Assembly (NCBI GenBank): GCA_016946835.1 | Contig: JACVTC010000185.1 | Span: forward strand, 62,001-126,000 | DNA: 64,000 nucleotides | Direction of reading: 5' to 3' | From: Neocallimastix lanati (nom. inval.) | Lineage: Eukaryota; Neocallimastigomycota; Neocallimastigomycetes; Neocallimastigales; Neocallimastigaceae | The notes under the pieces: generated by a model | Told to the model about the DNA's origin: nothing | Seen by the model: the letters and a program-made list of their open reading frames with translations, nothing else | The model's database searches: none | Part shown: one piece after another, positions 39,640 to 64,000 of the stretch | How positions within the stretch are numbered: the stretch's first letter is position 1 | How the letters are laid out: each line of letters begins with the position of its first letter | Position numbers and translations under genes: made by a program

Positions 39640-41223
39640 ATGGGTGAATCAAGAACAGAACTTTTAACTTGGTTGAATGATTTATTACAATTAAACTATA
39701 CTAAAATTGAACAATGTGGAACTGGTATAATAAATAAAATTAAATTTTTTGAAATTTATATAGAATATAATTAAAGATTATTAATGTTTTAATTTAAATA
39801 GGGGCTGCTCTTTGTCAAATTATGGATTCAATTTATCGTATGTATTATATAATTTAAATTTATTAAAATTTATACGTATTAAAAATTAATAATATTAATA
39901 ATAATAATTTAATATTTTATAAATTTTTTTGTAAATAACATCAAATATATTTTTTAAATAGCTGGTGATGTTCCATTAAGAAGAGTAAATTTCACAACCA
40001 ACCTAGATTATGAATACATACAAAATTTCAAAATTTTACAACAAGTGTTTGATAAACATGGCATTGATAAGGTATATGATTTAAATGAAATTTAAAATTT
40101 TTTGTGTTATATATTATTCATATATAAAGTTTATTGATTCTAAATTCATTTTTAACTCTTTTATGAAAGGCTATTCCAGTTCAAAGATTAATGAAATGTA
40201 AATTCCAAGATAATTTAGAATTTTTACAATGGATGAAAAAATTCTGGGATACTTATTACTCCGGTAATGCATATGATGCGGTAGCTAGAAGAAATGCATC
40301 TGCAAAAAAAGGTGCTAAAAAGCCTTTAAGTACAGTTAAACCACGTGTTTCAACTTCTAGACCAAGTACTGCTTCATCTCGTTCAACTCCATCTACTACA
40401 AGATCTAGTGCTGGTTTAAAAAGTAATACTAGCGTTAAACCAAACGCAGTGAAGTCAAAATCTGTTAATAATCAAGCTGCTGAGAAACAATGGTATATAA
40501 ATAAAAATAAAAATAAAAATAAAAATAAAAAAAAATATTTAATAAATATATAAAAAAATAATTTTTTTTTATATATTATATTAAATATATATATACAATA
40601 TATGTATTTATAATTATTTTAATATATATATATTTTCTTACTTGGTTATTATTTTAATATAATATATACTTAATAATTATTTTTTAAAGGGCTATTAAAA
40701 AGGCTGAACTTGAAGCCGAATATCAACATTCAATGAATGAATTATCTGAGGAAATTACAGGATTAAAGGCAACAGTTGAAGCATTAGAAAAAGAAAGAGA
40801 CTTTTATTTTGGTAAACTTAGAGATATTGAAGTATTAATACAAAATCAAATCGAAATTGTAAGTTATTTAAATTTAATAAAACAATAGTTTATATGTTTT
40901 TAATAATTTAATAATCATGTTATAAAATCAATTATAATAAATAATTTTGTAAATATTATAGGCTCCAATAGAATGTCAAGAATTTATGAAAGAAGTTCAA
41001 ACAATATTATATAGCACTGAGGTAATAATTAATTTTATTCTTCACAATAATGTATAGCAACAATAATAATAATAACATGATATCATTAATTCTTTAAATT
41101 TTATTTTATTACTATTTTTTTTATCAAATATATCACATATATGTTATTAATAAATAAAAGGATGGTTTTGAAATACCTGATCAAGGTGAAGAATTGGAAA
41201 ATCCAGAGGAAGAAATGTTTTAG
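39640..41223 (+). CDS. EB1-family microtubule plus-end-binding protein
   Basis: The predicted protein has 281 residues in seven exons: 39640-39724, 39802-39837, 39962-40071, 40170-40492, 40690-40858, 40962-41021 and 41161-41223. All phases agree. The N-terminal calponin-homology domain (about residues 1-115) shows the EB1 hallmarks: [43 protein letters not shown] and [22 protein letters not shown] basic Ser/Thr/Pro-rich linker follows (about 116-182). Then comes the EB-homology coiled coil with [13 protein letters not shown], the dimerisation and cargo-binding module. The acidic tail ends EEEMF, not the EEY or EEF end that CAP-Gly proteins bind in animals. The length fits the family (Bim1/Mal3/EB1). 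It tracks growing microtubule ends and recruits partners. Confidence 0.97.
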
Positions 41224-41847
41224 TTACGATGAAAACAAAATAATAATAAATAATGAATTTAGGCAAAAAGAATATCAATAATGAATAGAAGTTTTAAATG
41301 CTAACAATATTTAATTAAAATTTAATATTACAAATCGATATCTATTATAATAATCATAAACTAAAATAATAATATATACCAAAAAAAAAAAAAAAAAAAA
41401 AAAAAAAGTATTTATTTATTATATGAAAAGTTTTTTTTTTTTATTATTTAAATTTCTTTTATTTAATTTTACAGCTACATACATTATAATTTCTTTTAAC
41501 AATTTATAGTATTAAAAAAAAATCAAATATCAAATATACATGTATAGAAAAAAATTAATATTTATATTTGGTATTAATATTAAAATATGAAAAAAATATA
41601 TTGATATAATATATATATAATATGGATATCAATTTTTTTTTATATTATTTAATATAAAAAAATATTAATCGATTAATATTTTCATTAATAATTTATTTAA
41701 TTAGTATTAATGTTATTATATTTTTATTTTAATATTTATAAATATTTTTATATGGTATATATGAATAAAATAATAATAATAATAATAATAATAATATTAA
41801 TATTAATAATAATATTAATATTAATATAAAAAAAATATTTAGAATAA

Positions 41848-41928
<81 letters not shown>

Positions 41929-42017
41929 GCAATAAATACGAAAACAATCTAAAATATAAAAGAATATGAATAAAATATTAATAATAGTATAAAGAAAAAG
42001 AAAAAACAATTTATTAA

Positions 42018-42048
<31 letters not shown>

Positions 42049-42162
42049 ATATATAAATATATAAATAAATGATTAATAAAATTAAATGATGTTTTTTTAT
42101 TTTATTTTGTTTTGTTTTGCTTTATTTATTTATTTATTTATTTATTTTTATTTTCTTTTATT
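41224..42162. other. AT-rich intergenic region
   Basis: Contains a poly-A run near 41381-41407, an (AAT)n array at about 41851-41927 and a short AAAT array near 42017-42045. No gene is seen. The LINE begins at its right end. Confidence 0.6.
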
Positions 42163-44324
42163 CTATCAGCTTCTATTGTATCAATCCCTAAGAAAGGTGA
42201 CCTATCAGATTGTAGTAATTATCGAGGTATTTCTCTCATTAATGTTGGACTGAAAATCATTTCAAAAATTGTAACAGATAGAATATCTTCTTACGCACTC
42301 TAACACAATTTCATTAGACCTGAACAATTTGGCTTTCGCAACCGTGAAGAATGCATTAGTTTATTCATTTCCGTTAGAGAAATATGCCAAAGAAGAAAAT
42401 TTCAAGGAAAATTCACATATTTAGCCTTTTTAGATCTTAAAAAAGCTTATGATTCAGTTCCTATTTTTAACATTCTTACTAAATTATATCATTATGGCGT
42501 ACGTGGTAAATGTTTTGATTTTCTTTGTAATTTATATACTTCATCTAAAGCTCGTGCTCGATTTGCTTCAATGTTATCAAATGAATTTCCTATTAAAAGA
42601 GGTGTTCGTCAAGGTTGTCCATTATCTCCGATCTTATTCAATTTATTCATCAATGATATATTAAATGACTGTGAAAAGTATGGTGTTAATATTGGAAGAA
42701 AAAAGTGTTGCGGTGGACTCTTTGCTGATGATGTTGTTCTCATTGCTCCAAGTGCAAAAAATTTAGAAAAATTACTAAAAAAGATACATAGATGGGCTAA
42801 TTTAAATGAAATGACTTTTGGTATTGAAAAATGTGCAACTATGGTTATAAAACCAATGAACTTCCAATCTCCTCCAAACTATAGTGACCCAACCTTCTAT
42901 TTAGGAATGAATGCTATTCCTAAAGTTTCTAGTTATATTTATCTTGGTATTCCTTTTTCTGATGATCTCTTACTAGAACACATTATATTTCACATGCATT
43001 TTAAAGTTAGAAAATCCCTTCTTTCATTTACACATTTCTTCTCAAATAAACTTATCCCTATTGCATACAAGAAAAAAGTTCTTCAATCCTTTGTTATTAG
43101 TAAAGTAATTTATTATTCTCCTTTACTTGGTTCAAACAAATCTAGAACGGCCAGAATTCAAACATTAATTAATACTGGTCTATTTTGGTGTATCGGCTCA
43201 TTCTCTAAAAATGGTAAAACAAGTTCAGAAGACAATGACTATAGTAGACATAATTCTACTATGAGTACTTATGCTTTATCTCGAGATCTAAGCATTCCTC
43301 CTATTGCTGGTGTCTGCGCAGCCTTACAGATTAAATCATTTGCAAAATGGTGTAAATCAAACTGTATTATAAAGGATCTTATTAAATCTATTCCCAAAAT
43401 GCATCATTATTCCTGGACTAAAGAATCTAGAACACTGTATAAAAAAATCAAAAAATATAAATGTGAAAAATATGACGATATTTTAGAACGATACTGGAAA
43501 TCAGTTGCCAAATTTCAAGGTATTAAAGGTCAAAATTACGATTGTAATAAGTTCTCAAACAATAAAGCTATAATTATGCTTAGTTTAAAATATCCCCAAT
43601 TCAACTTAGGGTTTTCGTGGATTATTCGTTTACGCTGTGGTTATAAATACAATACTACTATTGCTATTAGAATGGGTAGAGTTTCAGAAGATTGTCCCAA
43701 GTATTGCCCCTGTTGTGGCGAAGATAAACAATCTTTTGAACATTGGATTTTTAAATGCGATGCTCTTGCATCTTTTAGATGGAATTCTTTAAATTTCATC
43801 GATGATCTCTATGTTTTATTCCTTAGGAAGATTAGAGTGTTTAATCCTCTTTCTTCCTATGACTCTATTTCTAATTTTGAAGATTATATCAATCATTATA
43901 TATACTTGTTCCTTCTTGGTGGGTCTTTAGTTTTAAATGAGCTACATTTCGCGAAAGTGGGGAACAGAGACAATTAAATGAACTACTTTTCAAAGGTTCA
44001 TCTGAGTCACCTGTTCCAAAAATTGTGGGCTTGGCGGAATTCTTAACAAGTGCAATACCTATCATTAGTAGTTCGTTTGAGCTATTATTTGATAGGTATT
44101 GCAAAATACCAAACTTATCCAAGAGCGTCGACGTCGTACTGATAAGGCATAATGATAATACAGGATCGTCATCTATTTCTACGAAGGATGAATCTTGCCT
44201 TAGTAGTTCAATAAATGATGAATCCGGGGAGAGTTTAGTGGACACCACACTATCTATTTTAAAGATGTTACTTCTAGGTTTTATTTCTTTTTTATTTGTT
44301 AGGAAGGGAAAAATTCCCGCATAG
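42163..44324 (+). pseudogene. LINE reverse transcriptase ORF, broken
   Basis: Reverse transcriptase motifs appear in order. PKKGDLSDCSNYRGISLI is followed by FGFRNREECI, AFLDLKKAYDSV (first catalytic Asp), GVRQGCPLSPILFNLFIND and the catalytic FADDV near 42721. A C-terminal CPCCGEDKQSFEHWIFKC cysteine-histidine motif resembles those of L1/Tad-like elements. Two lesions are visible. A TAA at 42301-42303 lies in frame between two coding blocks. Near 43945-43975 the frame ends while coding continues in the -1 frame (FRESGEQRQLNELLFKG and on, to 44324). Together with the missing 5' part, this copy cannot move by itself. The 44025-44324 frame is therefore not a separate gene. Confidence 0.9.
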
Positions 44325-44473
44325 TACAACTTGCCGAAATACATAGTATTTTCGAGCTTTTTATTTTTTATTTTTTAAATTTTTTTTTATTTTTAATTTC
44401 AAATGTACTTTTCACCTACATGTATTTTTTAAAATAAAATTAATAAAGTTTTGGAAGTGTATTCTCTTCCCTG

Positions 44474-44512
<39 letters not shown>
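42163..44512 (+). mobile_element. 5'-truncated non-LTR retrotransposon (LINE)
   Basis: Its GC content is clearly above the flanks. It starts inside the reverse transcriptase, so the endonuclease and any ORF1 are missing. It ends CTTCCCTGTCT followed by a 36-base poly-A tail (44477-44512). I could not define target duplications. The left limit is approximate. Confidence 0.85.
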
Positions 44513-44514
<2 letters not shown>

Positions 44515-44708
44515 CTTTTTTTCTAAAAAATAATGATATATAAATTGTCAACTTTTTATAAGAATCACTTTATTATTTATAAATTTTTTTTATTTTTTAT
44601 TTTTTATTTTTTATTTTTTTGCTTTTTTATTTATATATATATATTTATTTTATTTTAATTTTATTTATTTATTTTATTCATTTATTTATTTATTTTATTT
44701 TATTATTA

Positions 44709-44756
<48 letters not shown>

Positions 44757-44935
44757 TTTATATTATATAAATATACTAATAATAATCAAAAAAAAATATT
44801 AAATTTTATATATAAAAATGTATATATATTTTAATATAAATTTATTTTTATCATTTTATTTTTTTTTATTTTTGTTTTTTTATTTTTGTTTTAATTATTT
44901 TTCTATTTTATATATTAATTTTAATTTATCAAGTT
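44513..44935. other. AT-rich spacer between LINE and CLC gene
   Basis: T-rich DNA with TTTTTA-type repeats and an (ATT)n array near 44715-44755. No gene is seen. Confidence 0.6.
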
Positions 44936-51826
<6,891 letters not shown>

Positions 51827-52668
51827 TTCATTTATTAATTTATTTTTTTTTTTTTTTTTTTTAAAGATATTAAATCATTAAAAATTAATTGAAATGTGGT
51901 AAAGAATGTAATTTCTATTTATTAAATTTAATTTAACTTATTATTATTATTATTATTATTTATTTATTTCTATTTCTATTTCTATTTCTATTTCTATTTC
52001 TATTTCTATTTCGAATTATTATCTCTTTCTTTTCTTTTTTTTAAAATATTTTTAAAATAATATATTTATTGGATTTTATTTTTTAATTTATTATATTGTT
52101 TGTTACAGATAGAATTTTATATTCTATATATTTTATATATTTTATATATTCAAGATTTATATATTCATAAATGAGAATGAATTATTTTATATTTCAAATA
52201 TGAATTTAATTTATTTTGAAATAAATTAAATTGCTATTATTATTATTATTATTATTATTATTTTTACTGATTTTTATTTTTAATTATTAATAAAAAAATA
52301 GAAAATAATAGAAAAAGAAATAAAATATATGATTTCAAACTGTTATATTAAATATTTTCATATATATTTTACTTTTTTTTTTTTTTGATTTATATATAAA
52401 ATTGTTTATTTTGAAATTAAAATTTATAAATTTTGAATTTGATTTTAATTTATAATATGAATAATTACTTATATATATATATTACTTCATTGTATTGTAT
52501 TTTTGTTTTTGTTTTAAAAAATATTTAGTATATATTAAAATTTTGTCATTATAATTTCTGATAATTAAGCTGTTATTAAATAGATTAAATAGTTAATAAC
52601 ACATATGAATAATGAATTATGTTCTTTTTTTTTTTTTTTTTAACATAAATATTAATAATTATATTAAC

Positions 52669-52704
<36 letters not shown>

Positions 52705-53822
52705 ATTAAAAAAAGATTTCATATACTATTGTTTTGTCTTTCTGTTTTATTCTATGTTATTATTTCTGTTGTTGCCTTTTACAAAATTTTTTCTTTTACT
52801 TTTTTTTTTTTTTTTATGTTAAAATTAAAAATTTAATATATATAATAATAATAATATATTATTATTATTATTATTTTATTTTGTTTTATTTATTTTTTTC
52901 TTTTTTTTTCATTTTTAAAGTTTTAAGGGAAAAATTAGCTATTGAATATTATAAAAAATATAATATATATGATATATATTATATATTATATATATTATAT
53001 ATTTTTTATATATTTAATATTAATTAAAAAAAATTATATATATATATTTTTTTTAAACATTAAATATTAATTTATTAATTTCATAATATTAATATAAATT
53101 TATTAAATTATATTAATATTAAAAAATATTAAATATTAATTAACAATTACCAATTATTATTATAATAAATTATATTTATATTATTATAATAATTATTAAA
53201 TATTATACTAAATTAAAATGACTTAACATTAAATTTCAAATATAGATCAAATTAAAAATGGACAATATAGGCTTTTAATAATCATTATAAGAAAAAGATT
53301 TTTTTCTATTCGCCTCTTTATGCCAAAAAAATGTTATTATATTTGCTTAAATATATTTAAAAAATACATTTTATGGAGACCACAATGACTTCTTAGAATT
53401 TTATTTTACTTTTTTTTTTTTTTGTAAATTGGTAGTTAAGGAAAGTAATTTAATCATTTGAGGGCCTTTTTTTTATTTAAAAAAATTTTTTTAAAAAAAA
53501 AATGGTACAATGTAATTTAATATATTTTATTATAAATTAAAATTATAATATATCATAAGTTACACAAAAAATTCTAAATAAAATTTATATTTTATTTTAT
53601 TTTTATTAGTAATTCTTTATTTTAAATAATATTATTAAAAAATTTATCATAATAAACTAATCTTTATTTACACATTTTTTATTATTTTTTTTAAAAAAAA
53701 AAAAAAAAAAAAATTATTTATATACTATTATTGGTATAAATAATAAAAAAAATATAATTTTTTAAAAGAATTAATAGATATATATTATTAAAATATTGGT
53801 ATCATTAGTTAATATGATAAAT

Positions 53823-53854
<32 letters not shown>

Positions 53855-53941
53855 TATTAATATATATTTGATATTCATAGATATTTAAATAACTCATGAA
53901 ATAATTCAAAAATTCTTTATTATTTTATATGACTTCTTCCC
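51827..53941. other. AT-rich intergenic region
   Basis: Upstream of the CLC gene and downstream of the Scm3-like gene. It contains a hexamer array of TATTTC units (about nine copies, 51958-52012), poly-T and poly-A runs (52625-52640, 52675-52703) and ATT arrays. An open frame at 52734-53027 is Phe/Tyr-rich low complexity. I see no gene. Confidence 0.6.
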
Positions 53942-54736
53942 TTATTTCTTAAATAATTTATTATTATTTGACATTTTCATATAAATTATCGTTAAATCAT
54001 CATTATTTGAACTTAAGTTATTTTCTATCTCTATATTAACATTACTATTACCATCATACTTAAGATTTATTATAAGATTATCTTTTCCATAACTTAAATT
54101 ATATTCATGTCTTTTTTTATTATTATCTTCATCAATAAAAATAACACTATTATTAATACTGTGGTTATTATTATCAATATCATCATTATTCATATCATTA
54201 TAACTATTATTATTATTATTATTATTATTATTATCATTATCAATATCAATATTATTGATAGATGTACAATCATTATCATTATTATTATCATCATCAAGAT
54301 CAATACTATTGATAGATATATTACCATTATTATTGTTTTTAAGTTTATTTTCTTGATTAATTATAAATATCTTATCATCTATTGATTCATTAATTAAACT
54401 TGAAAAATTATTATTATATAAAGAAGTATTTTTTGTTTCACTTTTATTATTTATAACTTCATTTGGATTTTCATTGGATTTAGTATAATCATCTTCAATG
54501 AGCAATGAGTGTATTGCCTTATTATTGAAATTTATTATTTCATATTTGTTTTTTCCTTCTGATTCAGAATATTCTAAATCAATAAAATTATTCTCTTTCG
54601 AATTCTTATTTTCAGGTATCAAAGCTGCATCTGAAGAATTTTCTCTATAATTACTATTAACATTTTTTGAAATGCTTTTTAGAATTTTAATCAAAGATGG
54701 TTTATTTTCATTTTCTAGTATTTCTATATTATTGAT
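53942..54736 (-). pseudogene. Asn/Asp-rich coding segment, probable 3' part of the Scm3-like gene
   Basis: An open frame of 264 codons runs from 54736 to the stop at 53942, with no ATG near its upstream end. It is Asn/Asp/Ser-rich like the gene before it and includes SIM-like VIFIDED and NFIDLEYSESE. The same frame continues upstream across a single TAG (54739-54737) to about 54890 as sensible coding (YNIPYLNKFKYLNPKDN and on). It is therefore likely the C-terminal part of the long gene, cut off by one frame change and one stop. It could instead be a separate exon or gene whose start I cannot find. Confidence 0.5.
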
Positions 54737-54861
54737 CTAATTTTTACTTTTTTTATTTAATTTAACATTTTTTATATTCCTATTATTCCTTGATCTTTTC
54801 AATTCATTCTCATCTTTAATAATTAATATATTATCTTTTGGATTTAAATATTTGAATTTAT

Positions 54862-62984
<8,123 letters not shown>

Positions 62985-63179
62985 CTATGCAACGAACCTC
63001 ACTTCCTTAAGGTTTGAATTGACAATCTGAAAAGAAGCATTGGGTCTACTTGTCTGTCTTATTGCATTTTCAGCGTTGACGCTCCTTGTTAGTTTGCGCT
63101 TACACCGTTGGAATAGTAACCCTTGTCGAGTACTAACCATAGGCATAATTTCTGTAAAGAGAACCGTAGATCGCACCAA
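62985..63179 (-). pseudogene. C-terminal fragment of a paralogous gene family
   Basis: The frame ends RSVNAENAIRQTSRPNAS...EVRFVA. It matches the end of the right-edge gene (KSVNAEETVRQASRASAT), so both descend from one ancestor. Sequence is GC-richer than its surroundings. The open frame extends upstream to about 63205 without a clear start. I do not recognise the family. Confidence 0.5.
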
Positions 63180-63198
63180 GAATGGCGTTTTTGAATAA

Positions 63199-63372
63199 TC
63201 ACCAGAAATGATCTTTCTTAAACAAAATATACCATTCCTTTTTATAATTTATATCAATAATGTCTGCATCTCTTCCACCAAGAAGGAAATTATATAATCG
63301 ATACCACGTCACATATATATTTGAACACTCATTATTCAAAAAATTACTTAAATTAACACGATTTTCACCCAT
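63199..63372 (-). pseudogene. Small open frame upstream of the fragment
   Basis: An ATG at 63372 opens 57 codons (MGENRVNLSNFLNNE..., YRLYNFLLGGRD, EWYILFKKDHFW) with non-repetitive composition that looks like real protein. It stops where the next fragment begins in another frame. It may be an exon or broken part of the same paralog. Confidence 0.4.
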
Positions 63373-63660
63373 TGAATTATTCCCTCATTATTAGTAATGA
63401 TACTATTATTTTCACTATTACTAATATTAATATTCCTATTTACACTATCACTAAAACTACTATTATTAACAATATTATTTCTATTGATATTATTATTAAT
63501 ATTATATACTTCGTTACTTCTATCAGAATCAGAACTAAATTCTATATTATTCATATCTGTGATAACAGTATTTACATTACTATTTGATGTTGGACAATAT
63601 TTAGAAATAATATTAAATTTTTCATAATTTTTTTTTTTTTTTTTTTTTAACGGCAGCAAA
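63373..63660 (-). other. Asn/Ser-rich open stretch, possible exon
   Basis: A frame reading YCPTSNSNVNTV...SDSDRSNEVYNINN is open here and overlaps the ATG of the 63372 frame. Poly-A and poly-T runs lie on its upstream side. It might be an upstream exon of the fragment family; the boundaries are not clear. Confidence 0.3.
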
Positions 63661-63705
63661 CTTGTTTCATCTTTATTAATTAAATATTTGAAAAAAATAC
63701 ATGCA

Positions 63706-63744
<39 letters not shown>

Positions 63745-63903
63745 TAAAAAAAATAAACAAAACAAAAAAAAAACATAAAATAAAATAAAATAATGGTATA
63801 AAATATTCTAGTTTCATTTAATTAATATCTGTAAGATTTCACAATGGCATTATTATACTAAAGTATAAAAATTAATTTTGACTTCTCAATGTTAATCATA
63901 ATT

Positions 63904-64000
63904 TTAATATACAAAATTATGATCTTCATTGGTTGCGCTAGCCCTGCTAGCTTGTCTTACTGTTTCTTCAGCATTGACACTCTTGGTAGTAGTAGTACGA
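63904..64000 (-). CDS. C-terminal end of a gene entering from the right edge
   Basis: An open frame from the window edge to TAA 63906-63904 encodes RTTTTKSVNAEETVRQASRA followed by SATNEDHNFVY. It is partial, with its start beyond 64000. The block shared with 62985-63179 (SVNAE..xRQxSR) shows they are paralogs about 0.9 kb apart in the same orientation. Function unknown. Confidence 0.5.
   Translation of the reverse strand, partial: RTTTTKSVNAEETVRQASRASATNEDHNFVY

Noticed and set aside
44025-44324. Separate 99-residue gene after the LINE ORF
   Set aside because: It continues the LINE protein in the -1 frame, directly before the LINE 3' end.
51958-52012. TATTTC hexamer array as a telomere-like repeat
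   Set aside because: Only about nine copies, internal, with no terminal context; it is a simple microsatellite upstream of the CLC gene.

Overview
The window is nuclear DNA of an extremely AT-rich eukaryote. Genes are interrupted by short AT-rich GT-AG introns. Long (ATT)n, (TTTA)n and poly-A tracts fill introns and intergenic DNA, and many proteins carry long asparagine runs. A CFAP20DC-type ciliary protein, a candidate Scm3-type centromere protein, a Ty3/Gypsy element and this base composition together point to a flagellated early-diverging fungus. An anaerobic gut fungus (Neocallimastigomycota) fits best; this is an inference from content, not a database match.

Layout. 1-4848 (-): partial gene for an N-rich protein with YNTRS tandem repeats and one long microsatellite-filled intron. 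5640-6075: GC-richer island of unknown nature. 6439-6876 (-): a complete tRNA-derived SINE with 15-bp target duplications. 6893-14905 (+): a complete Ty3/Gypsy retrotransposon with near-identical LTRs, Gag, and a Pol that appears to be reached by a -1 frameshift. It sits 13-16 bp upstream of the SINE's tRNA-like head. 17300-19221 (+): atypical SDR/epimerase. 20206-24794 (+): 15-exon coiled-coil protein. 25278-33480 (+): CFAP20DC-like protein. 34034-36250 (-): CHORD/CS co-chaperone with heat-shock elements upstream. 39640-41223 (+): EB1 microtubule plus-end protein. 42163-44512 (+): 5'-truncated, broken LINE. 44936-51826 (-): 16-exon CLC chloride transporter. 53942-61909 (-): very long, N/D-rich gene with an Scm3-like N-terminus, interrupted at a poly-A run and again near its end. 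62560-64000 (-): fragments of a paralogous family that runs off the right edge.

Exon structures were built by hand. In each multi-exon model given here all splice phases add up to one open frame, which is the main evidence for them. Several housekeeping functions are recognisable (microtubule plus end, HSP90 co-chaperone, anion transport, cilium, possibly centromere), but there is no gene cluster or pathway. The most striking biology is the retroelement: a textbook frameshift cassette, a structured leader, and an insertion site that looks Pol III-targeted, next to a SINE promoter.
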